From positions 1 through 46,723 of the forward strand of contig SVLB01000019.1 in assembly GCA_015068135.1 (NCBI GenBank): a stretch of DNA of 46,723 bases. The letters are read 5' to 3'. Shown piece by piece: positions 9,401 through 16,178 of the stretch. Made by a program: the position numbers and the translations under genes. Numbering within the stretch: position 1 is the stretch's first letter; every line of letters begins with the position of its first letter. The notes beneath the pieces are model-generated. The model was not told the origin of the DNA and searched no databases. It saw only the letters and a program-made list of their open reading frames with translations. Source of the DNA: Oscillospiraceae bacterium (GTDB lineage: Bacteria > Bacillota > Clostridia > Oscillospirales > Oscillospiraceae).

Positions 9401-12400
9401 CGGTTGCCTGAGCATCGGCGGCAAATTCCGGTGCAACCGCCGCCTGGGTTCGCAGTTCGTAATTGTAGGGGGTTCTGTCCACAACGCCGTCATTGACGGG
9501 AATGAACCAGTCCTTACCCAGCTTTGCATCATTGGTAAAGTCATAGCGCTCAATGTTGATACCCGCCTTGCGGATCTCCATATACAGCGCATGCTTGGCA
9601 CCCCAGTTACCCGGCTGGAAGGAGCCGTTGACAGTGCCGCCCTCATACATATTTTCCTCTACGCTGGGACCAAACAAAGAGCCACAGCTGACCGCCGTAT
9701 ACTCACCCTGCCACAAAGCACGCTCATCTGCCAGGGGGTTATGGGAGTGCCCTGCCAAAACCACCGCATTGGGATAGTTCTTCAGGATCTCATGCATCTG
9801 CATTTCGGAGGTGGAGTTGGGATTGTATTGGGCAATATAGATAGAACCCACAGGGATCTCGTGCATCACCAAAAATACCGGCTTGCCCTGTGCCTCCGGC
9901 AGACTAAATACCTGCTGAACAAAGGCTTCCCGTTCCTCGATGGGGGTCTGGATGTACAGGCCTGCAAACACATAGCCGTTGATGATCTTGTAGTAATTCA
10001 GACCGGCACGGCCGGCATCGGCAGTGACACCAAAGGTGTTGGCGAAATAGTCTTCAACGGCTGTATTGTGTTCTGCGGTACCGGCTTTATAACCGGCGTT
10101 ATTAAAGGCGTAGGTATCGTGGTTGCCCATGACGAAGATCTTCACTGTATCGTCAGTGCCGTTGGGGAACACCGCCTGGACTGCCTCATTGAAGCCATCC
10201 AGGTATTCCATCTTGTCGTGACCGATATCGCCTACGCAGACAATGGCATCCACATTCTTGCTCTTATAATACTGCAAAGCCTCCTGCAATGCTGTGATAT
10301 TGGAAGCATTGGCACCGATATGGACGTCCGAAATGATACCCACTCTGGCATAGGGGATATTGTCAGGATCGTCCTTTACGGTTACATTGAATTTTTCCGT
10401 ATAGGTCTTTCCACCGTGGGTATAGGTTAGGGTCAGCGTCTGAGTACCGGATGTGGCAGGATCAAAACCGGTGATCATGTCAGAGGTAATGATGGGCTGA
10501 TACTGGGTGCCGTCAGACAGCTGACAGGTAAGGCTCACCTTGCTCCAGTCGGGAGTGGTATTGTACGCCACCTCGGTAAGCTCCGAACGGAAGCTGACAG
10601 AAGTAATATTGGCGGTGGTTCGATTCAGCGCAATGGCATTGACAGTGGTGTTGCCGTCAAGAAGGTAGCCATACTGACCGGGCAGGCTCGTCAATGCAAA
10701 GCCATATCCTACCTCTGTGCCGTCCACCGCGACCTTGACTGCGCCGTTGGCATAGACCGTCTGAATCACTGTATTGGCAGGGTTGGCAATGGCAGCAGTG
10801 CCGGTAAACAGGGTCTTTTCACCCATGGTGACGGTCACCGTACCGTCCTTCTTTACATTGGCATACAACTCTGTATCACCGGATTTTGCAACCAGGATTT
10901 TGGCGGTGGCTGCATCGGTATCTCCAAAGCTGACGGTAGTGCTTGCCATATAGTTGCCAGGTTCTGCGGCGGCCAGCAGCTTGCCGTTGACAGAAGCAGG
11001 GAGTGTGATGCCGTGGGCAACGGATGCGCCTGCGGCATTGTTCAGCTCCGTCAGATCAATGGCTCTGTAGTTTTCCACCTTGATATCTGCATTGGACGTG
11101 GAAACGCCGAAAGAACCCAAGGCCTGGTGTGTATTGTGGATCTTGGTTTCCAGAACCTTCACATTGTTCACAAAGCCCATAAAGGTGCCGTCCACAATGG
11201 CGACCTTCAGATTCACCTTTCCGGCACCTGCACCGGCAAGCTCCGGATACCCCTTCAGTGTATCCTGGTTGAAATACACACCATCCAGAGGTGCCCAGCC
11301 TCTTGCCAACGTGCTGCCATCATAGCCATCGGTGGCAACACCATAGTAAGCAGTGAACTGTGCTGTGTTGTTGTACTTGAGGATAAACATATTGGTGGAG
11401 TTTTCGTCACCGTTCATACGGTAAGTAATACCCATCCAGCGGTTTACATCCGTCTTATCCTCCATGGTGAAGTCCGCACTGACCAGATAATCATGGTACA
11501 TATCCTGCTCATAATAGGCAGAACCAATACCGGAACCGGTCTTGCTCTTAAAATAGAGTGCGCCATTTTCCTGGCTGATGGTGCCGGCCTTATAATTGGG
11601 ATGGCGTTTCCAGCCCTCCGGCATATCCTCCACCGGGGAGGTACTGAAGGTAGGCGCATAGGCATAGGGCTCCCGGATCTCAGGCTCAGGCTGGGTCAGA
11701 TCGGTGACCTTAAAGCTATGGATCTGCACATCGGCCTGGGAGGTGACGATGCCGAAAGAGCCCTTTTCCTGGGTGAGATTGTGCATTTGAGATTCCAAAA
11801 CCTTCACATCGTTGACATAGCCGGTCAAGTGATCGCCTACCACCTCAACGGTCAGCTTGACCCTGGTCTGACCGGCGTTCAGAAGCTCCGGCAGTACCGA
11901 GGAGGAGAAGGTCTTTTTCACGAAATACTTGCCGTCGGCAACCGACCAGCTCTTGACCGTACTGCCGTCATAGCCAGTAGTCTCCTTGTAGTAATAAGAC
12001 GAAGTGGCACAGTTGTTATTCCAAGTCAGATTGAACAGATTCACCGCATTTTCTGCATCATCCATGCGGTATGCCAATGCCAGCCAGCGGGCGGTATTGG
12101 TTTTGTCGATCATGGTCATCTCTGCTTCCACCCGGTAATCGGTATAATCGTCCTGGTCATAGTAAATGGCGCAGATACCGGAAGCGTCTTTGGCCTTTAA
12201 GAACATAGAACCGTCTTTTTGGGTAACGGTGGCGTTTTTGTAGTTGGGATGCTCCTTCCAACCGGCGGGAAGCTCCTCGATCTCCGTGGCACTTTGGGAG
12301 AACGTGGCCTCGTAGCGATAGGGGCTTTCCTCCGGTTCAGAGGGCTGTGAGGGCTCCTCCGGCTCGGGCTCCGGTGTCAGATCGGTAACCCGGAAGTTTT

Positions 12401-13085
12401 CCACCTTGATATTGGCATTGGAAGTGGCAATGCCGAAAGAGCCGGTGGCCTGGGTCTGGTTATGAACCTCTGCCTCCAGGACCTGCACACCGTTGATGAA
12501 TCCGGTGATACTGTTGCCGACCACCACCAGCTTCAGGTTCACGGTGGTCTTGGCCGCATCCACCACCTCGGGATGGTTGGTGTCAGACAGGGTTTCTTTT
12601 ACAAAGTACTTGCCGTCATAGGTATTCCAGCCTGGGCCTACCACAGAACCGTCATAGCCGGTGGTCGCCGCACTGTAATAGCCGTGGATCGCAGTGATAT
12701 TGTTGTAAGTAACGATAAAATTGTTGATGGCGGATTCATCGGCATCCATACGGTAGGAAATGCCCATCCATCTGGCATCATTGGTTCTGTCAAGCATGGT
12801 AAAATCAGCTTCCACCATATAATCGGTGTAATCACTCTGCTCGTAGAACGCGGCACAGACACCGGATGCGGTTTTGGTATCGAAATACAAAGCCCCATCC
12901 TTTTGGTACAATGTACCGTTTTTGAATTTGGGATGTCTGACCCAGCCTTCGGGCATTTCTTCTACAGCCGTGGCGCTGTCAGAGAAATCTCCCTCGTAGG
13001 CATACTCCCCGGCTGCCGTTGCAGGCAGCGCCATGGGAAGTACCATGGCAAGGACCAACAGTAATGCAAACAGTCGTTTCCTCAT
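6420..13085 (-). CDS. Giant secreted multidomain metallophosphoesterase with three LamG-like repeats
   Basis: A 2221-residue exported protein starting with a clear signal peptide (KRLFALLLVLAMVLPMALPATAAG). Three similar domains of about 200 residues follow (about 29-235, 253-460 and 467-690). Each has a Y-x-DY-x-V-x-A-x-FTM and RW-x-x-I-x-YRM core like LamG/DUF1080 concanavalin folds. A Pro/Glu linker separates the first two. A bacterial Ig-like domain (about 850-910) precedes a calcineurin-like metallophosphoesterase at about 912-1160, with GIISDVHIGAN, VGDIGHD, GNHDT and GHSHNP supplying the metal ligands. An FN3-like domain, another LamG-like domain and long beta-rich regions complete it. 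I see no LPxTG, SLH or wall-binding repeat. The substrate is unknown; carbohydrate-linked phosphoester use is only a guess. It is divergent from an AraC regulator, which may control it. The start has AAGGAGG. Confidence 0.85.
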   Translation of the reverse strand: MRKRLFALLLVLAMVLPMALPATAAGEYAYEGDFSDSATAVEEMPEGWVRHPKFKNGTLYQKDGALYFDTKTASGVCAAFYEQSDYTDYMVEADFTMLDRTNDARWMGISYRMDADESAINNFIVTYNNITAIHGYYSAATTGYDGSVVGPGWNTYDGKYFVKETLSDTNHPEVVDAAKTTVNLKLVVVGNSITGFINGVQVLEAEVHNQTQATGSFGIATSNANIKVENFRVTDLTPEPEPEEPSQPSEPEESPYRYEATFSQSATEIEELPAGWKEHPNYKNATVTQKDGSMFLKAKDASGICAIYYDQDDYTDYRVEAEMTMIDKTNTARWLALAYRMDDAENAVNLFNLTWNNNCATSSYYYKETTGYDGSTVKSWSVADGKYFVKKTFSSSVLPELLNAGQTRVKLTVEVVGDHLTGYVNDVKVLESQMHNLTQEKGSFGIVTSQADVQIHSFKVTDLTQPEPEIREPYAYAPTFSTSPVEDMPEGWKRHPNYKAGTISQENGALYFKSKTGSGIGSAYYEQDMYHDYLVSADFTMEDKTDVNRWMGITYRMNGDENSTNMFILKYNNTAQFTAYYGVATDGYDGSTLARGWAPLDGVYFNQDTLKGYPELAGAGAGKVNLKVAIVDGTFMGFVNNVKVLETKIHNTHQALGSFGVSTSNADIKVENYRAIDLTELNNAAGASVAHGITLPASVNGKLLAAAEPGNYMASTTVSFGDTDAATAKILVAKSGDTELYANVKKDGTVTVTMGEKTLFTGTAAIANPANTVIQTVYANGAVKVAVDGTEVGYGFALTSLPGQYGYLLDGNTTVNAIALNRTTANITSVSFRSELTEVAYNTTPDWSKVSLTCQLSDGTQYQPIITSDMITGFDPATSGTQTLTLTYTHGGKTYTEKFNVTVKDDPDNIPYARVGIISDVHIGANASNITALQEALQYYKSKNVDAIVCVGDIGHDKMEYLDGFNEAVQAVFPNGTDDTVKIFVMGNHDTYAFNNAGYKAGTAEHNTAVEDYFANTFGVTADAGRAGLNYYKIINGYVFAGLYIQTPIEEREAFVQQVFSLPEAQGKPVFLVMHEIPVGSIYIAQYNPNSTSEMQMHEILKNYPNAVVLAGHSHNPLADERALWQGEYTAVSCGSLFGPSVEENMYEGGTVNGSFQPGNWGAKHALYMEIRKAGINIERYDFTNDAKLGKDWFIPVNDGVVDRTPYNYELRTQAAVAPEFAADAQATAQPLSESMIRITFPGSPTIYENMDDIVHSYIIRAYNDDTGELLATKRVLSQHYLGRVPEKESHTITYTGLNAQTNYRFEVTAAESYQKESAPLVVKADTKAFSTEGLTATFYANFDYPWDALEFDTYNHKDTDTMTFTEGVIRVPASNSSKAMIKGLTFANGTIETLISMNSTAANMNAGIYLFASDAADEQDTISAYNVHVDSSVGSRDLQVALYRFNGTYDGNLKSIVLTDYFADGNTKSPVKLKVEVSNGILSAFVDDVCVLTYSVGSRSGAVGLRSHYAGTDFDYIKVFETSAEYVAPDTAAFDTTVSQAKTLLASVEVEDTEGFTGKKPYVTQETYGALADLIAKYDIDVIRAYERHLIQAEPIIRAGMAAFETAIIPGKPAACVGQTNYLTAAEAILASNGAVVKLLAHCDEAIEITSNVTIDLAGYTMSNVTVSETAALTLLDTATDDYEGAYGTAAVTGKVARFANVDGKHYMVVEADGVYTAHRYYLSISHLSLQPAVVGFGYKAAFRGDEAVQTQIATIGYELWLDGQETVVSCATETFKNTLSLRLKNFQVEQFGETPVHARAVITLTDGTRLESTVRSYSMRSMVERIDASCGNFTTAQLQYTAMMIQDNAPMQAWNVANILEVLKPAVTVESIVVAEQDMLAVTGVPVKLTLEEAYAFTAADTLQTLPYSDYTDWIADYYFSMDRQAGEGLFLAGNYGDYGWTAIPVEAGKTYTAVPVVQLLLGKSLTYEEMVTLVGTFRCGVADTLGTNRDAVITVELRLTDPANPENTLVISKVEKTLVGINSASSFMENLMDPQTRIALNADTWTSVDDYTARISGYSYSLDGTKAYSDAELVFKATNNTGSIATGGVLLRCTTHGNHGVDGYLINVVSELHLIQVYYLENVYNTDGSPLVLTYLGGVDFGTNADVLNTEFYAKIEGDMLYVNTLERHKAGQPALVAADLTYGGVYEVYESGYFGILAWNDGVTYDLTLSRFTINGF

Positions 13086-13265
13086 TGAACTTCCTCCTTC
13101 GTGTTATATACACTCTGTAATCATGCATTCATTCAGCGACAACAAAACCCTTGTTTTCGCTACTTGGCAGTGCGTGAATTTTGGCCGGTAAGCTGGGAAT
13201 CCATTGCTTCTTTTACCAAAAAGTACACGTAAAACCGTATGCACTCTTATTTAATAATACAAATA

Positions 13266-13294
13266 TTGACAGAGGCAGGGCAATAAGATATAAT
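13266..13294 (+). promoter_or_regulatory. Promoter of the AraC-type regulator gene
   Basis: TTGACA and TATAAT separated by exactly 17 bases, 45 bases upstream of the regulator start. The surrounding 13,086-13,338 gap separates divergent genes and should also carry the promoter and operator of the giant gene, but I see no clear consensus for that one. Confidence 0.75.
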
Positions 13295-13338
13295 GTTTTA
13301 CAACTAAGATTTTCTGCTTTCCAGGGAGGAGACCGAAC

Positions 13339-14127
13339 ATGAGAATTACCGGTTGCGGATATAACTTCTGCCACGACTCCAGCTTTAAGGCCGATCGCCC
13401 TAACGGAGCAGGCGGTTACATCTTTTTGATCATACGCTCACCCGCCCGTATCACCATCAACGGAAACGACCATTTCGTCAAAGGAAACACGGTAATTGTG
13501 TACCGCCGGGAGTCTCCCCATATTTTCGGTGCCCACAAAGCACCCTTTGTCAATGACTGGGTCCGGTTCAACCCCAGCGAAGGCGATCTTGCCGATTTGG
13601 AAAACCTTGGCATTGCATTTGATACAATTTACGAGTATCCGGATATTTATGATTTATCCTACCTGGTAAAATTGCTGTCCGTAGAAAACCGTTCTGCCAA
13701 TCAAAATGCCGACGAAACCACCAGGCTTCTGCTGCGCATGCTTTTTTTGAAGCTTTCTGACTCTATCGCAAAGAAACCGGCAGCCGGCTCAGACCTGACA
13801 GAACGCCTTACCAGCTTGAGAAACAGCATTTACTCCGATCCGCAAAACCACTGGTCCATTGGAACGATTTGCCAATCCCTGTCCATCAGCCCCTCTTATC
13901 TGCAGCACAAATACAAGGATCTATTCGGCAACAACATCAAAAGTGACATCACGGCCAGTCGCCTGGAATACAGCAAATACCTGCTTTCCACCACCAACCA
14001 CACAGTCCGTGATATCTCCCAGATGATCGGTTACGAAAACGATGTGCATTTTATGTATATTTTCAAGAAGAAATTAGGGGTCACACCCACCGAATATCGG
14101 GCTTTATCCGTCAAAGAAGCAAAATAA
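13339..14127 (+). CDS. AraC-family transcriptional regulator
   Basis: A 262-residue regulator. The N-terminal half looks like a cupin ligand-sensing domain (ITINGNDHFVKGNTVIVYR). The C-terminal 100 residues carry the two helix-turn-helix motifs of AraC proteins (WSIGTICQSLSISPSYLQ, then VRDISQMIGYENDVHFMYIF followed by KKKLGVTPTEYR). It is transcribed away from the giant secreted phosphoesterase, so control of that gene is the simplest inference. The ligand is unknown. The ribosome site is GGGAGG. Confidence 0.9.
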   Translation: MRITGCGYNFCHDSSFKADRPNGAGGYIFLIIRSPARITINGNDHFVKGNTVIVYRRESPHIFGAHKAPFVNDWVRFNPSEGDLADLENLGIAFDTIYEYPDIYDLSYLVKLLSVENRSANQNADETTRLLLRMLFLKLSDSIAKKPAAGSDLTERLTSLRNSIYSDPQNHWSIGTICQSLSISPSYLQHKYKDLFGNNIKSDITASRLEYSKYLLSTTNHTVRDISQMIGYENDVHFMYIFKKKLGVTPTEYRALSVKEAK

Positions 14128-14273
14128 GCCCCGTTTCAGCCTCCGGGCGGCTCCGCTCAGGATGACAGTGTGATTTTACTGCCCGGGCATCGGGATTTGA
14201 CACAATTTGTGTAACGGTGGGTTGGCGGAGGTTGTGGCTTTGGGAAAAAATTTGGATTTCGGGCATTTTAAGG

Positions 14274-14313
14274 TTGAAAAAATCCGTCGTATGTGATACG
14301 ATATCGTCGTATG
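14274..14313 (+). promoter_or_regulatory. Candidate promoter with two direct repeats upstream of the acs operon
   Basis: TTGAAA (14274-14279) and TACGAT (14297-14302) are spaced 17 bases apart. The nonamer CGTCGTATG occurs twice with start points exactly 20 bases apart (14285 and 14305), overlapping the spacer and -10 region. This is the arrangement expected of an activator or repressor site, but the assignment is inferred. Confidence 0.4.
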
Positions 14314-14369
14314 GTTATGGGGGTAACTATGCCCAAATGACTGTACAAAACTTCCAAGGAGCAAATACT

Positions 14370-15134
14370 ATGCCTCATACCATTGCAGTTGCCGGAAAGG
14401 GCGGTGTGGGTAAGACCACCACCTGCGGCATGATTATTGATTATCTTTGTAAGAAAAACCGGGGACCGGTCCTGGTGGTGGATGCCGATGCCAACTCGAA
14501 CCTCAATGAGGTTTTGGGCGTAGAGGTAGAAACCAGCCTGGGTGCCATCCGTGAGGAAATGGCCCAGGCAGAACTCAAGGGAACGGTGCCTGCCGGTATG
14601 ACCAAGGCCGACTATGCAGAATTCAAGTTCAACTCCGCGCTGATCGAGGAGGACGATTTTGATATGCTGGTCATGGGCCGTACCCAGGGCAAGGGCTGCT
14701 ATTGCTTTGTCAATGGCGTGCTGAAGACCCAGGTGGATAAATATGCCAAGAACTACAGCTATGTGGTGATGGATAACGAAGCGGGTCTGGAACATGTGGC
14801 AAGAGGAACGCTGCCCCATGTGGACACCATGCTTTTGGTATCTGACTGCTCCAGACGGGGCATCCAGGCTGCTGCCCGTGTGGCGGAAATGGTTCAGGAG
14901 CTGAACCTGCAGCCCGGTAAAATGGGTCTGATCGTCAACCGGGCACCCGGCGGGATCCTGGATGACGGTGTCAAGGCTGAGATCGAAAAGCATGGCCTCA
15001 CCCTTTTGGGTGTTTTGCCCCAGGACGAGGGCGTTTACCGCTGCGACTGCGACGGTGAGCCTTCCGCCAAGCTTCCCGAGACCAATCCCGTAAAGTCCGC
15101 GGTCCGGGATCTGATGCAGAATTTGGGTCTGTAA
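14370..15134 (+). CDS. acsF: CooC/AcsF-type nickel-insertion ATPase
   Basis: A MinD-like P-loop ATPase of 254 residues that matures the nickel sites of CODH or acetyl-CoA synthase. The deviant Walker A is AGKGGVGKTTTCGM at residues 7-20, followed by VVDADANSNL. A YVVMDNEAGLEH motif matches CooC proteins, and CYCFVNG supplies the conserved Cys pair. The start chosen has AAGGAG eight bases upstream. A longer frame to 14217 exists but would read through the promoter region. It is first in an operon with acsD and acsC-acsE, which supports AcsF function. No CODH gene is in the window, so acetyl-CoA synthase maturation is the likely role. Confidence 0.88.
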   Translation: MPHTIAVAGKGGVGKTTTCGMIIDYLCKKNRGPVLVVDADANSNLNEVLGVEVETSLGAIREEMAQAELKGTVPAGMTKADYAEFKFNSALIEEDDFDMLVMGRTQGKGCYCFVNGVLKTQVDKYAKNYSYVVMDNEAGLEHVARGTLPHVDTMLLVSDCSRRGIQAAARVAEMVQELNLQPGKMGLIVNRAPGGILDDGVKAEIEKHGLTLLGVLPQDEGVYRCDCDGEPSAKLPETNPVKSAVRDLMQNLGL

Positions 15135-15216
15135 TCCTTTGTATATAATCGCAGGTCGGAAATCCGACTCTGTTGCTTATATGAAATTTATATATTATTT
15201 TAAGGGGGAAACCAAA

Positions 15217-16158
15217 ATGTCTTTTACACCTAAGACGGGCGCCTTCCGCGGTGCGATCAACGCCGTGACCCTGGGCACCGGTGACAAGGCAATCGTCATC
15301 GGCGGCCAGAATGTGCTGCCCTTCTACACCTTCGATGCTGCCATCGAGAACGCACCGAAGATCGGCATCGAGATCTCCGATGCCGCTGCCCAGTGGGATG
15401 TTCCCGGCCTCACCGAACTGTATGCCGGCTGCACCACTATGGCAGAGCGCGCCAAGAAGGCTGAGACCGTTCCCGGCGCTGATTTTATCGCCCTGAACTT
15501 TGAGTCCGCTGATCCCAACGGCGCAAACCGTCCCACCGCTGAGTGCGTTGCCGATGCCAAGGCTGTTGCCGAGGCTGTTACCATGCCCATCGTGGTCATG
15601 GGCTGCAAGCACCTGGAGAAGGACGCTGAGCTGTTCGGCGCCATCGCTGAGGCTCTGGCTGGCAAGAACGTCCTGTTCATGTCCGCAAAGAACGAGAACT
15701 ACAAGACCGTGGGCGCTTCCGTTGCCCTGGCCAGCGGCCAGAAGGTTGGCGCTGAGACTGCCGACGACATCAACCTGGCTAAGCAGCTGAACATTCAGCT
15801 GAAGTCTTTGAACGTTCCCGCTGAGTCCATCGTCATGAACATCGGTACTGCCGCTGTTGGCTATGGCTACGAGTACGTTGCTTCCACGCTGGACCGCATC
15901 CGTGACGCTGCTCTGAAGCAGTCCGATGCTGACCTGCAGATGCCCATCATTGCTCCCGTATCCACCGATACCTGGAGCGTGAAGGAGTCTTCCGCTTCCG
16001 AAGAGGACGAGCCCGCATGGGGCAACCGTGAGGAGCGTGGCATTGGCATGGAGATCTCCACCGCTGCCGCTAACCTGACCGGTGGTGCTGACGCTGTGAT
16101 CATGCGCCATCCTGCCGCCATCGCAACCATCAAGCAGTTCATCACTGAACTGGTCTAA
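15217..16158 (+). CDS. acsD: Corrinoid iron-sulfur protein small subunit (AcsD/CdhD)
   Basis: The 313-residue TIM-barrel subunit that, with AcsC, forms the methyl-carrying corrinoid protein. Recognisable stretches include FRGAINAVTLG, IGGQNVLPFYTFD, DFIALNFESADPNG, MPIVVMGCKHLEKD and PVSTDTWSVKESS. The length is close to the roughly 320 residues of known AcsD. AAGGGGG precedes the chosen ATG. An upstream in-frame start at 15139 lacks a ribosome site. Codon use is strongly biased (CGT, GCT, AAG, CTG), suggesting high expression. Confidence 0.93.
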   Translation: MSFTPKTGAFRGAINAVTLGTGDKAIVIGGQNVLPFYTFDAAIENAPKIGIEISDAAAQWDVPGLTELYAGCTTMAERAKKAETVPGADFIALNFESADPNGANRPTAECVADAKAVAEAVTMPIVVMGCKHLEKDAELFGAIAEALAGKNVLFMSAKNENYKTVGASVALASGQKVGAETADDINLAKQLNIQLKSLNVPAESIVMNIGTAAVGYGYEYVASTLDRIRDAALKQSDADLQMPIIAPVSTDTWSVKESSASEEDEPAWGNREERGIGMEISTAAANLTGGADAVIMRHPAAIATIKQFITELV

Positions 16159-16178
16159 TCGGAAGGAGGATACATACA

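Noticed and set aside
14217..14369. N-terminal extension of the CooC/AcsF protein
   Set aside because: It would place 51 unconserved residues before the P-loop and run through the promoter; AAGGAG fits the start at 14,370.
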